The position numbers and the translations under genes are program-made. 30,240 bases of DNA from Pseudomonadota bacterium (GTDB taxonomy: Bacteria > Pseudomonadota > Alphaproteobacteria > Rhizobiales > Rhizobiaceae): the NCBI GenBank assembly GCA_023387775.1, contig JAEWHN010000245.1, forward strand, positions 1 to 30,240. Direction: 5' to 3'. Shown in pieces: positions 1-7,473 of the stretch. The notes below the pieces were generated by a model. It saw only the letters and a program-made list of their open reading frames with translations. It did not search any database and was not told where the DNA came from. Every line of letters begins with the position of its first letter. Within the stretch, counting starts at the first letter, position 1.

Positions 1-1
1 C

Positions 2-313
2 AACGCGCTGCGCTGGATCAGCTTCGGCCTGTTCCAGGCAGAAGAGTCCGGCATCACCCAGGCAAATCTCGAGGAACAGCTGAAGAGCGAAGATCCGTTC
101 GTCCAGAAGTTCCTCGGCGTGGGCGCCGGCTACGGCAAGGACTTCGGCCTTCCGGAAGATTTCGTCGCCCAGGCAGTGAAGGCCGTCGGCAACTACGGCG
201 AAATCTACGATCGCAACCTCGGCCCTAACACCAGCATGTATCTGGACCGCAAGGGCACCCCGAACGCGCTTTGGACGCAGGGCGGCGCGATCTACTCGCC
301 CCTCTGGAACTGA
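2..313 (+). CDS. aapJ: Amino-acid ABC transporter periplasmic binding protein, C-terminal part
   Basis: Only the last 103 residues are present; the gene enters from the left edge. The reading frame is open from base 2 to the TGA at 311-313. The tail (NALRWISFGLFQAEE near the start, then GYGKDFGLP and a Y-D-R-N-L-G-P segment, ending in IYSPLWN) is typical of the AapJ/BztA family, the periplasmic binding proteins of general L-amino-acid transporters. The family binds polar and aliphatic L-amino acids in the periplasm and delivers them to the AapQ/AapM permease pair. Two permease genes and an ATPase follow on the same strand, which supports the call. The N-terminus and signal peptide are outside the window. 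Confidence 0.88.
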   Translation, partial: NALRWISFGLFQAEESGITQANLEEQLKSEDPFVQKFLGVGAGYGKDFGLPEDFVAQAVKAVGNYGEIYDRNLGPNTSMYLDRKGTPNALWTQGGAIYSPLWN

Positions 314-326
314 TCCAACACATGCT

Positions 327-353
327 CGCTGAGGCGGACCTTCCGCCTCAGCG
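327..353 (+). promoter_or_regulatory. Intercistronic stem-loop between aapJ and aapQ
   Basis: A perfect inverted repeat, GCTGAGGCGG (328-337) and CCGCCTCAGC (343-352) with a 5-base loop, is extended by one more C-G pair. It starts 14 bases after the aapJ stop and ends 28 bases before the aapQ start. No T-tract follows, so it is a poor full terminator. In binding-protein transport operons such structures usually protect the 3' end of the binding-protein message and let only part of the transcripts continue into the permease genes; that role is inferred here. Confidence 0.7.
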
Positions 354-381
354 GCTCTGAGAAAGCGTTTGGTACTTCGAT

Positions 382-1587
382 ATGACCATTGAACAAACGG
401 ATGCGTACCATCTCCCCGCAAATGATGGTTCGCGGCGACGGCGCAATCGGCTCAGACACGAAGCCATCCAGCTCGCTATCATCGCTGCAGCCATCGGACT
501 GGTCGCAGTCTTTGCCGTTGCCGTCAAAGAAGGTCTGGCACGGCATGGCATCAAGTTCAGCTTCTCGTTCCTCCTGGACGCCGCCGGCTTCGACATCAGC
601 GAAGGCAAGACCTTTGTCTTCGACGGAAGCTTCTGGCCAGGCTTCACCGATTTCACACCGGACCTTTCGGTCGCACAGGCCTTTGTCAGCGGCCTCGTAA
701 ACACGATCAAGATCGCCATTCTCGCCATTGTGCTGAGCACGGTTCTCGGAACGCTTCTCGGCGTCGGCCGGCTTTCCACGAACTGGGTGGTGCGCAACGT
801 TTCGTTCTGGTGCGTCGAGTTCGTCCGCAACACGCCGCTGCTTATCCAGCTCGTCTTCTGGTATTTTGCGGTTGTGCTGCATTTTCCGCCGCTGGCTGCC
901 GCAGCCAAGCTTTATGGCGGCATCATCATCAGCCAGCAGGGACTTTATTTTCCGGTTCCCCTCTGGGCGGGCGAAGGTTCCTGGATGGCGCTTGCACTGC
1001 TGGCCGCAGCCCTGGTCACCGCCGCGGGAGCGATTTTTAACCCGAGCGGAAAGCTGCGGTGGATTTGCGCAGCTTCGGCTGTGGCGCTGTTCTGCCTGAT
1101 GCTGGCAACCGGCGCGGTTGTGCTCGACTACCCGATCGCCTCGAAATTCCAGGCTCATGGCGGCACCAGCATAAGCCCTGAAATGGCAGCCTTGCTGCTG
1201 GCGGTCGTCGTCAACAGCGCGGCCTACATCGCCGAGATCGTTCGCGGCTCCATCGACGCATTGCCAAAGGGCCAGTGGGAGGCGGCAGCCTCTCTTGGAA
1301 TGAGCCGGCGCCACACCGTGAACGACATCATTCTCCCGCAGGTCTTCCGCGTCGTGCTGCCCTCCTTCGGCAACCAGTACATCAGCCTGACCAAGAACAC
1401 CGCGCTCGGAATCGCGATCGGCTATCCGGAACTCTTCAACATCTACGGAACCATCGCAAACCAGACCGGCCATAGCCTTGAGGGCATCATCATCGTCATG
1501 GTTTCCTATCTGATCCTGAGCTGGATCATCAGCGCGCTCGTCTCCTGGGCCGACAAACGTCTCACCGGTCAGGGGGCTGCGCGATGA
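382..1587 (+). CDS. aapQ: General L-amino-acid ABC transporter permease AapQ
   Basis: This 401-residue inner-membrane protein is of the HisMQ/BztB type. A first membrane segment lies at about 28-48, and further hydrophobic segments begin at about 105. The family signature EFVRNTPLLIQLVFWYF is at about 146-162, and the EAA loop that contacts the ATPase (EIVRGSIDALPKGQWEAA) is at about 284-301. The length of about 400 residues, with a long insert before the EAA loop, is typical of AapQ/BztB rather than of short HisQ-type permeases. The ATG at 382 lies 68 bases after aapJ, downstream of the stem-loop, with only a weak ribosome binding site. The stop overlaps the aapM start in an ATGA. Function is inferred from family and operon. 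Confidence 0.92.
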   Translation: MTIEQTDAYHLPANDGSRRRRNRLRHEAIQLAIIAAAIGLVAVFAVAVKEGLARHGIKFSFSFLLDAAGFDISEGKTFVFDGSFWPGFTDFTPDLSVAQAFVSGLVNTIKIAILAIVLSTVLGTLLGVGRLSTNWVVRNVSFWCVEFVRNTPLLIQLVFWYFAVVLHFPPLAAAAKLYGGIIISQQGLYFPVPLWAGEGSWMALALLAAALVTAAGAIFNPSGKLRWICAASAVALFCLMLATGAVVLDYPIASKFQAHGGTSISPEMAALLLAVVVNSAAYIAEIVRGSIDALPKGQWEAAASLGMSRRHTVNDIILPQVFRVVLPSFGNQYISLTKNTALGIAIGYPELFNIYGTIANQTGHSLEGIIIVMVSYLILSWIISALVSWADKRLTGQGAAR

Positions 1588-2714
1588 TCGCCAAATCGCT
1601 GAAATGGTCCCGGCACAACCTCTTCGCGAAGCCTTTCGACGCGCTGCTGTCGCTGATCGTGATTCCCGGCGGCCTCTGGTTCATATATCAGGCGGTCTCA
1701 TGGGTCCTGACGAAGGCGCAGTGGGACATCATCCCGCAGAGCCTGCGCGTGTTGATGATCGGCATCTACCCGGCCGACGAGGCCTGGCGTGCATGGACGA
1801 CCGTGATCATCGTCGGCGCGCTGCTGGGCGCGGCGCTCGGATGTGTCTTTGCCTTCCGGCGCCGACATGCAGCCTTCGTGGCGCTCGCGCTGCTCGCGGT
1901 GCTGTTCCTGACGGCCGAAGGCGATCTCACGAACTCGATGTTCCTCTTCGCCACGATCGCGATCTCGGTCGGCGGCTGGATACTCACGTCCCATTGGGCG
2001 CCCGTCCGGCGCGCGCTGGTGCCGGCAAGCTTCATCGGCCTCATCGCAATATTCGCGGTGCTGGCACCGCCCGGCGTCGGTCTCTGGGGCGGCCTGCTGC
2101 TGAGCGTCCTCATCACTCTGGTTACGTCCATCGTGACCCTGCCAATCGGCATCCTGCTGGCATTCGGGCGTCGCAGCCGCCTGTCCAGCGTGCGGTTTAT
2201 CTGCACCGCCTATATCGAGGTCATGCGCTCTGTGCCGCTGATCCTGGTCGTCTACTGGATCTGGATCCTGATGCCCGTGCTGGCGCCCCAATGGGGCCTG
2301 GCTGACGTTGCCCGCGGCATGATCGGCTTCACCGTGTTCTATTCCGCCTATGTCGCGGAATATGTGCGCAGCGGCCTGCAGGCGGTGCCTCGCGGCCAGA
2401 CGGAAGCTGCGCGCTCGCTCGGCATGAGCGAGTTGGACATCAATCGCTACATCGTCCTTCCGCAGGCGATCCGGGTGGTGGTGCCGCCGCTGGTCGGCAA
2501 CGTGCTGGATATCTTCAACGCGGCGCCGCTGGTGTTCATCATCGGGCTCACGGATTTCCTGCGGGCCGGACAGATGATCCTCGCCAATCCTCAGTATGGC
2601 GACCGCACCTACGAGGTCTACTCGTTCCTGTTCGTGGCGTATTTCCTCGTGGGTTCGCTGATCACCTTTGTGGCCCGCAAGCTCGAAGCCCATCTCGCAA
2701 GAGGCACCCGATGA
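1584..2714 (+). CDS. aapM: General L-amino-acid ABC transporter permease AapM
   Basis: This 376-residue inner-membrane permease is the partner of AapQ. It has several hydrophobic segments in the N-terminal half, the motif EVMRSVPLILVVYWIWIL at about 213-230, and an EAA loop (EYVRSGLQAVPRGQTEAARS) at about 259-278. Such extended N-terminal membrane regions distinguish AapM/BztC from short HisM-type permeases. It is translationally coupled both upstream (ATGA overlap with aapQ) and downstream (ATGA overlap with the annotated aapP start), so the three genes are clearly one operon. It forms the membrane channel with AapQ; substrate range cannot be read from the permease. Confidence 0.92.
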   Translation: MIAKSLKWSRHNLFAKPFDALLSLIVIPGGLWFIYQAVSWVLTKAQWDIIPQSLRVLMIGIYPADEAWRAWTTVIIVGALLGAALGCVFAFRRRHAAFVALALLAVLFLTAEGDLTNSMFLFATIAISVGGWILTSHWAPVRRALVPASFIGLIAIFAVLAPPGVGLWGGLLLSVLITLVTSIVTLPIGILLAFGRRSRLSSVRFICTAYIEVMRSVPLILVVYWIWILMPVLAPQWGLADVARGMIGFTVFYSAYVAEYVRSGLQAVPRGQTEAARSLGMSELDINRYIVLPQAIRVVVPPLVGNVLDIFNAAPLVFIIGLTDFLRAGQMILANPQYGDRTYEVYSFLFVAYFLVGSLITFVARKLEAHLARGTR

Positions 2715-3502
2715 GCGGCCTCAATCCCAATGGAGTCAATTCAATGAACGCCATCGTTGAAATGAAAGGCCTGAACAAGTTCTACGGCACGCATCACGTG
2801 CTGAAGGACATCGACCTTTCCGTTGCGCGTGGGGAAGTTGTGGTGGTGCTCGGTGCGAGCGGTTCCGGCAAGTCCACCCTGATCCGCTGCGTGAACGGCC
2901 TGGAGATGTACCAGAACGGCAGCCTGCGGGTCGACGGCTTCCAGATGCCGGTGGAAGAGGATCGCAAGCTCGGCGGTGAACGCGAGCTCGCCGCCATCCG
3001 CAAGGGCGTGGGCATGGTCTTCCAGCAGTTCAACCTCTTCCCGCACAAGACGGTGCTGGAGAACATCACGATTGCGCCGATGCGCGTGCGCAAGAAGTCG
3101 AAGGCGGAAGCCGAGGCGACCGCCCGCAGCCTGCTCGAACAGGTCGGCCTGACCGCCCATGCGCACAAATATCCGGCGCAATTGTCCGGCGGCCAGCAGC
3201 AGCGCGTCGCAATCGCCCGGTCGCTGGCGATGCAGCCTCATCTGATGCTGTTCGACGAGCCGACCTCCGCGCTCGATCCCGAAATGGTCGGTGAAGTGCT
3301 GGACGTCATGCGCAAGCTTGCAGCCGACGGCATGACCATGATGATCGTCACCCACGAAATGGGCTTCGCGCGCGAGGTTGCAGACCGCATCGTCTATATC
3401 GACCAGGGCGCGATCCTGGAGATGGCCAAGCCGGACGAGTTCTTCACCCAGCCCAAGAACGAACGCGCGCAGTCCTTCCTCAGCCGCGTCCTCAAGCACT
3501 AG
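2711..3502 (+). CDS. aapP: General L-amino-acid ABC transporter ATP-binding protein AapP
   Basis: This 263-residue cytoplasmic ATPase drives the Aap transporter. All motifs are intact: Walker A GASGSGKST (48-56), Q-loop QQFNLFPH, signature LSGGQQQR, Walker B LMLFDEPTS and the switch histidine in VTHEM. It closes the aapJQMP operon. Two starts are possible. The ATG at 2711 overlaps the aapM stop. The in-frame ATG at 2744 is preceded by GGAG with about 9 bases of spacing and gives a protein beginning MNAIVEMKGLNKF, closer to the usual family start. I keep the longer form but the shorter one is at least as likely. Two stem-loops follow the stop. Confidence 0.94.
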   Translation: MSGLNPNGVNSMNAIVEMKGLNKFYGTHHVLKDIDLSVARGEVVVVLGASGSGKSTLIRCVNGLEMYQNGSLRVDGFQMPVEEDRKLGGERELAAIRKGVGMVFQQFNLFPHKTVLENITIAPMRVRKKSKAEAEATARSLLEQVGLTAHAHKYPAQLSGGQQQRVAIARSLAMQPHLMLFDEPTSALDPEMVGEVLDVMRKLAADGMTMMIVTHEMGFAREVADRIVYIDQGAILEMAKPDEFFTQPKNERAQSFLSRVLKH

Positions 3503-3516
3503 CCGACCCCCGCCGA

Positions 3517-3575
3517 GGGGCCGAAGGGCCCCGCGCAGACGGAAGTGAGCTGGCGCGCCTAAGTAGCGCCAGCTC
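3517..3575 (+). terminator. Two tandem stem-loops after the aap operon
   Basis: Stem-loop one is GGGGCC (3517-3522), GAAG loop, GGCCCC (3527-3532). Stem-loop two is GAGCTGGCGC (3547-3556), 9-base loop, GCGCCAGCTC (3566-3575), a perfect 10-bp stem followed by TTCCTCGTT. The second is the stronger terminator candidate, though its T-tract is poor. Their position just after aapP fits the end of the operon. Confidence 0.65.
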
Positions 3576-3665
3576 TTCCTCGTTGCTGGTCATCACCAGA
3601 ATCGGGAGGTTCTCTCGATTGTTGGGCCGATACCAGGAGGGCTTGCTACCGCGGCTTGCGCAACA

Positions 3666-3968
3666 TCAGTCCTTGCATTTGTTCTGGTCGGCCTGAGCGG
3701 CTGCTGTCTTGCCGTGCTTCTGTTGCGACTCGACATCCTGCTGGGATGTCGCGAGGTCCTTGTTGCCACCACCCTGTTTGGAAGCCAGTGGCATCGTGTC
3801 GCCGGTCTTCTGCGCAGGTTTGCCCGCATCGCGCTGCGGGGTTTCTAGCGGGGCATGCGTACCGTCCTTGGAAATGCCGGCTTGGCGATCGGGGCAAGCT
3901 GCAAATGTCGGTCCGCTGGTAAGCGCCATGAGGCAGCATGCCGCTACAGTTGCGATGAGCGCTTTCAT
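3666..3968 (-). CDS. Small exported protein of unknown function
   Basis: This 100-residue protein has a clear signal peptide: lysine at position 3, a hydrophobic stretch to about 15, and a cleavage-like TFA-A site near residue 24. The mature part is hydrophilic and rich in Q, K, D, A and T, with a segment reading KDGTHAPLETPQRD and a tail AAAQADQNKCKD. It has one cysteine just after the predicted cleavage site and one near the C-terminus, which could form a disulphide. No lipobox is present, so it is probably periplasmic or secreted rather than a lipoprotein. The start is supported by AAAGGGA about 9 bases upstream. It looks like a lineage-specific rhizobial protein; I cannot assign a function. 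Confidence 0.68.
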   Translation of the reverse strand: MKALIATVAACCLMALTSGPTFAACPDRQAGISKDGTHAPLETPQRDAGKPAQKTGDTMPLASKQGGGNKDLATSQQDVESQQKHGKTAAAQADQNKCKD

Positions 3969-4323
3969 GTCATGAATCCCTTTGCTGGTTGGGACAGGAA
4001 ACGCACAACCGATGGCGAGAGCCGTTGTTCCAAATTAATTTAAGAGGCAAGCGGAGCGCTCGCTACGCAAACCGAACGTCCTGAAAGCCAGTTGCCCGAC
4101 TGCTTTGCACCTGATAGCCGCAGCCGGGGCGGCGACGCTTTTTGCGCCGGCCGGGTTCCGTGATAGTCCTTCCCGCCAAGGCTGGCTCCTCTGTTGGGGT
4201 AAGCTGCGCTGCGTCAGGCTCTTCTTTCGCTTGTCAGCATTTTTCCCGACTTGCTCTGTCCGTCGCCGGTCTGAGACGCTCATGACGCCGCGGGATCAAC
4301 CGCGGCTCTGGAGGGTAATGGCG
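3969..4323. other. Gene-poor interval between two small ORFs
   Basis: This interval of about 355 bases must hold the promoter of the minus-strand exported protein, probably near the short AT-rich patch CAAATTAATTTAAGAGG around 4031-4047. I see no convincing coding frame in its first 300 bases. Frames that run through it into the following small ORF have biased, arginine- and serine-rich composition and no ribosome binding site. Confidence 0.5.
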
Positions 4324-4518
4324 ATGGCTGGGAAGCTGGACGTGGTAGAGGAACTGCTTGTGCTGGCAAGAGACCCGGAACCGTTCACACGGGACGATCT
4401 GGCGGAGATTGCCCTGGTCGCCGCAACCGAGATCATAAAGCTCCGGCGCTACGATGCCTGGCCTGAGCGCCCCCAAAGCAAGCGCCCTCGCCAGCGGAGG
4501 CAGATGCAACCGTCCTGA
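4324..4518 (+). CDS. Small hypothetical protein
   Basis: The product is 64 residues. The N-terminal 45 residues (MAGKLDVVEELLVLARDP, then a segment rich in alternating acidic and hydrophobic residues ending IIKLRRYDAW) look like a compact helical domain, and the tail is very basic. GGAGGG at 4310-4315 sits 8 bases before the ATG at 4324 and 2 bases before another ATG at 4318, so 4324 is preferred. The frame is open further upstream (ATG 4282, ATG 4105) but those extensions look non-coding. No family recognised. A strong bidirectional terminator lies about 95 bases downstream. Confidence 0.5.
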   Translation: MAGKLDVVEELLVLARDPEPFTRDDLAEIALVAATEIIKLRRYDAWPERPQSKRPRQRRQMQPS

Positions 4519-4612
4519 ACCTCGTCACCAGCGTCGAAGTTCCCGGGCTGGCGGGCTGACGAACGGGAGGAAATGAAGGCTCAACCCGGGGACCCCGCGT
4601 GATGGGAAAAGC

Positions 4613-4654
4613 AAAGAGCCTGCCGAGCGGAACTCAGACAGGCTCTTTATTTGT
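4613..4654. terminator. Bidirectional intrinsic terminator
   Basis: AAAGAGCCTG (4613-4622) and CAGGCTCTTT (4639-4648) form a perfect 10-bp stem with a 16-base loop. It is followed by ATTTGT on the plus strand. Read on the minus strand, the T-rich arm continues into GCTTTTCCC. It lies between the plus-strand small ORF (ends 4518) and the minus-strand DUF1801 gene (ends 4789), so it could serve both convergent units. Confidence 0.8.
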
Positions 4655-4788
4655 AGCCACCTACCCCTAGTTGGCTCTGCGCGATAACGGCACTCTCAAG
4701 AAATGGTTCCCGCCAAAGTGAAAAAATGCGGCAGGCCCGACAGCCTACAAGTTCCGGTGTGAGGCGCAGGTTTCTGAAGCTGACATCC

Positions 4789-5229
4789 TCAGTCGCTTTT
4801 CGGTTTCTTCTGAGAGCGGGCGGCGCGCGCTGCAGCCTTAGCGGATGTGTTCAGCGCCACGGCGGCGCGAATGAGCGCCTTCAGGGCGTCCTCATCGAGG
4901 CTGTCGTCCTCGTGGAGATCGATGGCTCGCCGGGTGTTGCCCTCCAGGCTGGAGTTGAAGAGGCCGGAAGGGTCCTCTAGCGAAGCACCCTTGGCAAAAG
5001 TCATCTTCACGACCTTCTTGTAGGTCTCGCCGGTGCAGATGATGCCGTCGTGCGACCACACCGGGACCCCTCGCCACTTCCACTCCTCGACCACTTCGGG
5101 GTCGGCTTGCCTAATGAGATTTCGGATGCGGGCGAGCATTTCGCCCCTCCAGTCACCGAGCTCCGAGATTCTCGCATCTATGAGTTGCGAGGGAGACGCT
5201 CCGTCTTCAATCGAACCGCTCGCCATCAT
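4789..5229 (-). CDS. DUF1801 domain protein (first of two)
   Basis: This 146-residue cytoplasmic protein matches the DUF1801 (YdhG-like) family. Its central part contains EEWKWRGVPVWSHDGIICTG, then a K-K-V-V-K-M-T-F-A-K-G strand, and DLHEDD followed by a helical region, the usual order in this family. The C-terminus is a lysine/arginine/alanine-rich tail (KAAARAARSQKKPKSD). The family is small and has no well-established biochemical role. Two ATGs stand in tandem at the start (5229 and 5226), with a GAAGG-type site upstream. A second DUF1801 gene lies 54 bases upstream on the same strand, so the two are probably co-transcribed. Confidence 0.8.
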   Translation of the reverse strand: MMASGSIEDGASPSQLIDARISELGDWRGEMLARIRNLIRQADPEVVEEWKWRGVPVWSHDGIICTGETYKKVVKMTFAKGASLEDPSGLFNSSLEGNTRRAIDLHEDDSLDEDALKALIRAAVALNTSAKAAARAARSQKKPKSD

Positions 5230-5283
5230 GGTTGCTTCGCCTTCTTCATCGTCGTTGTCGCTCCAGCGCCGCGCACGCGTCGC

Positions 5284-5739
5284 TCACATCCGTTCGCCGG
5301 GCAGTTGGCTGGCCTGCTTGACCCAGGCGGCGAGTTGAGCTTCGTCGACCTGGTCGTTCTCATGGATATGGAGGTAGCGTGTCTCCTTGCTCTTGGATTC
5401 GCCGGGAGGGACAGGATGCAGCGACGTGCCGCGGAAGAAGGCCACCTTCACATATCTGGTGAAGCAATGGATGCCGAGGAACCAGCCCTGGCCTTCCACT
5501 CCATACAAGGGCGAATTCCATTTGACGGCCTTGCGCACGCCCGGAACGCTACGCACGATCAGCTCGTCAAGGCGGCGTCCTACTTCGCTTTTCCAGCCGG
5601 GCATGGCGGCGATGTAGGCCTGGACGGGAGCATCGCCCTCGCCTTTCGCGATTTGAGGGTTGCCGCCCGCGAGCAGGGCCGGCTTTGCGGCGGCCTGGCC
5701 GGCGGCCTTGGGCGAGTCGGCGGGCGTCTTCCTGGCCAT
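5284..5739 (-). CDS. DUF1801 domain protein (second of two)
   Basis: The product is 151 residues. After an alanine/lysine-rich N-terminal extension of about 30 residues comes the DUF1801 fold: VQAYIAAMPGWKSEVGRRLD, then VRKAVKWNSPLYGVEGQGW, a YVKVAFFRG strand and YLHIHENDQVDE. It differs clearly from its neighbour at 4789-5229 and contains the W-x-x-x-x-Y/V motif of the family. The start at 5739 has GGGGAAG about 7 bases upstream. The role is unknown; the pair may be an old tandem duplication, or two subfamilies brought together. Confidence 0.82.
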   Translation of the reverse strand: MARKTPADSPKAAGQAAAKPALLAGGNPQIAKGEGDAPVQAYIAAMPGWKSEVGRRLDELIVRSVPGVRKAVKWNSPLYGVEGQGWFLGIHCFTRYVKVAFFRGTSLHPVPPGESKSKETRYLHIHENDQVDEAQLAAWVKQASQLPGERM

Positions 5740-5792
5740 TGCGTGCTTCCCCAGATCGACGCAGAGGATACTTCGATTTTCGGCGATGTCGA

Positions 5793-5817
5793 CCCGCTCG
5801 GCAGGCCGCCGAGCGGG
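5793..5817 (-). terminator. Stem-loop after the di-haem peroxidase gene
   Basis: CCCGCTCGGC (5793-5802) and GCCGAGCGGG (5808-5817) form a perfect 10-bp, GC-rich stem with a 5-base loop, starting 4 bases beyond the stop of the minus-strand gene at 5822. No run of T follows on the minus strand, so termination may be Rho-assisted or the hairpin may mainly protect the 3' end. Confidence 0.6.
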
Positions 5818-5821
5818 ATCG

Positions 5822-6964
5822 CTAATCGGTCGGTGTCAGGGATTCCAGAAACGCGATCAGGTTGGCCTGCTCGTCGGCCGTAAGGTCCAGCTGGCGCAAC
5901 TCGCTGTGCCCGGCCGGCGCGGCCGGCGCTGCATTGTAGTGCGCCACCGCCTCGGCCAGGCTGGCGATCTGGCCCGCATGCATGTATGGCGCCCGCCCGG
6001 CAACATCGCGCAGCGACGGCGTCTTGAACGCGCGCACAAGCTCCTCTCCTTCCGTTTTCATGAACGCGAGTTCCGCGCACTCGGAAGGTGTTGCATCGCT
6101 GAACTCGCCGAGACAGTTGAACGGGTTCTGGCGGACCTTGGAAGCCCCGTCCATTCGCCCGATATCCTCCGGCAGCGCCGGGACGGAAGCCACGCCCGTG
6201 TTGTGGAAGTCGTTGTCGGTAAACAGCGGACCGTTGTGGCAATTGATGCAGCTGGCTTTGCCGATGAACAGCCGCAAGCCTTCGATTTGCGCGGGCGACA
6301 GTGCTTTGGAGGGCTTGCCCGCCGCCACGGCGTCGGCATACCGGTCGAACCTGGACGCGGCAGGCATGATGGTGCGCTCGAACGCGGCGATCGCCTTGCC
6401 CACATTGCTGAAGGCGCGGTCGACCGGGGTGTCGCCGGGAGCCACGCCGAATACGTCGGCATAGGCTTCGGCATAGTGCTTGGCCACGGTCGCCACAATG
6501 TCGGCGCGATTGCTTCCGTGTTCAACCGGGCTCTCCAGCGGCCCCAGCGCCTGGGCCCATTGGCTGTCGGTGCGCCCGTCCCAGAACAGCCATGGGCTGT
6601 AGGCCGTGCCGGCGATGGGCATGGCGCGGCGCGCGGTCGTGCCAATGCCCTGGGCGAGCGGCTTGCCGTCCTGAAACTGCTTGTCCGGAAGATGGCAGGT
6701 CGCGCACGCGACCTGACCATTGGCGCTGAGGCGCGTGTCGAAGAACAACGCTTTTCCGAGAGCCGCGGCAGCGGGCATGTCCGCGACGGCGTTGGACGGG
6801 TCGGGCGGCAGCGGCGGCAGGGCGGCGAGCGACAGCGACGCTATGCGCTGGCGCTCTTCCGCCGACCACGGGCTGCTTTGGCCAAGATAGAAAGAGGCCG
6901 TGGCAGCCAGCGCGACCAGGGCAATCAGAGCCGCGGCCCGGATGGGAAGCAAGGTGCCGCGCAT
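5822..6964 (-). CDS. Di-haem cytochrome c peroxidase / MauG-like protein
   Basis: This 380-residue exported protein has an N-terminal hydrophobic segment at about 8-27, a signal peptide or anchor. Two c-type haem attachment sites are present: CATCH (86-90) and CINCH (238-242). Other family landmarks are LGKALFFDTRLS before the first haem, PWLFWDGR at 123-130, PSLRDVAGRAPYMHAG near 315-330 and HYNAAPAAPA after it. Bacterial cytochrome c peroxidases of this type reduce hydrogen peroxide in the periplasm with electrons from small cytochromes; MauG-like relatives instead oxidise a protein partner. I cannot separate these from sequence alone. The gene lies 2 bases behind the YtkA-like gene, so the two are an operon and may work together in the periplasm. 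Confidence 0.9.
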   Translation of the reverse strand: MRGTLLPIRAAALIALVALAATASFYLGQSSPWSAEERQRIASLSLAALPPLPPDPSNAVADMPAAAALGKALFFDTRLSANGQVACATCHLPDKQFQDGKPLAQGIGTTARRAMPIAGTAYSPWLFWDGRTDSQWAQALGPLESPVEHGSNRADIVATVAKHYAEAYADVFGVAPGDTPVDRAFSNVGKAIAAFERTIMPAASRFDRYADAVAAGKPSKALSPAQIEGLRLFIGKASCINCHNGPLFTDNDFHNTGVASVPALPEDIGRMDGASKVRQNPFNCLGEFSDATPSECAELAFMKTEGEELVRAFKTPSLRDVAGRAPYMHAGQIASLAEAVAHYNAAPAAPAGHSELRQLDLTADEQANLIAFLESLTPTD

Positions 6965-6966
6965 GG

Positions 6967-7395
6967 TCAGAGCGCCAGGTTGAAGACGGCGGTGTCAGCG
7001 CCTGCCGCGCCATCGATCTTCACCTCGATGCGCCACCAGCCCGGCATGTTGAACCTGACGCCGCTGACGACCTTGCGGCCGGAAGCATCCTGGCCGGTCA
7101 CGCGGGGCACGGAAGGCAGCCCGTGGCCGTGCTGGGGCATGCCGCCGTCAAACTCGATCTCGGCTTTTGCCGGGCGGCCGTTGGAACCTGTGACGGCGAC
7201 GGTCCATTCATGCATCTTGCCTACCGGGATCGGGTCGATGCCGGGAGCGACGGTAACGAGGTAGTGGCCGCCATTCGAGGCGTGCGAACGGCTGTAGTCC
7301 AGGCCGGCCGGCGGCTTGCCGGCCATGGCCAGTGAGATGCCGCCTGCAACCAGAACCGCGGCGGCAGGGATGAACCAGAGGGTTTTGCGAAACAT
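6967..7395 (-). CDS. YtkA/FixH-like exported protein
   Basis: This 142-residue protein has a signal peptide or membrane anchor (about 5-25) and a single beta-sandwich-like domain. The segment GGMPQHGHGLPS at 84-95, followed by PxVT and later FNMPGWWRIEV, is the hallmark of the YtkA-like family, related to FixH and copper-chaperone-like folds. The His and Met residues in that loop could bind metal; this is inference. AAGGAC lies about 8 bases before the ATG. It precedes the di-haem peroxidase gene with a 2-base gap and follows the AraC-type gene by 78 bases, so all three may be one transcriptional unit. Confidence 0.78.
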   Translation of the reverse strand: MFRKTLWFIPAAAVLVAGGISLAMAGKPPAGLDYSRSHASNGGHYLVTVAPGIDPIPVGKMHEWTVAVTGSNGRPAKAEIEFDGGMPQHGHGLPSVPRVTGQDASGRKVVSGVRFNMPGWWRIEVKIDGAAGADTAVFNLAL

Positions 7396-7407
7396 GTGAC
7401 TTGTCCT

Positions 7408-7431
7408 TTCGAGCTTTGGGTGGCGCTCGAA
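7408..7431 (-). promoter_or_regulatory. Inverted repeat upstream of the YtkA-like gene
   Basis: TTCGAGC (7408-7414) and GCTCGAA (7425-7431) are perfect 7-bp arms around a 10-base spacer, placed 13 to 36 bases upstream of the YtkA-like start and within the 78-base gap after the AraC-type gene. The arms are about 17 bases apart, centre to centre. It could be an operator for a dimeric regulator or an RNA hairpin; the sequence does not decide. Confidence 0.4.
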
Positions 7432-7473
7432 TAGAGAAGGCAGCGGGGAAACACTTGAACGAAGGGGCTGGAT

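Noticed and set aside
4105..4323. Upstream extension of the small ORF ending at 4518
   Set aside because: Composition is biased and no ribosome site precedes the earlier ATGs, whereas GGAGGG fits the ATG at 4324.
5660..7264. A 534-codon plus-strand frame opposite the di-haem peroxidase
   Set aside because: The minus strand carries two CXXCH haem sites and a YtkA-type motif; the plus-strand product is arginine-rich and featureless.
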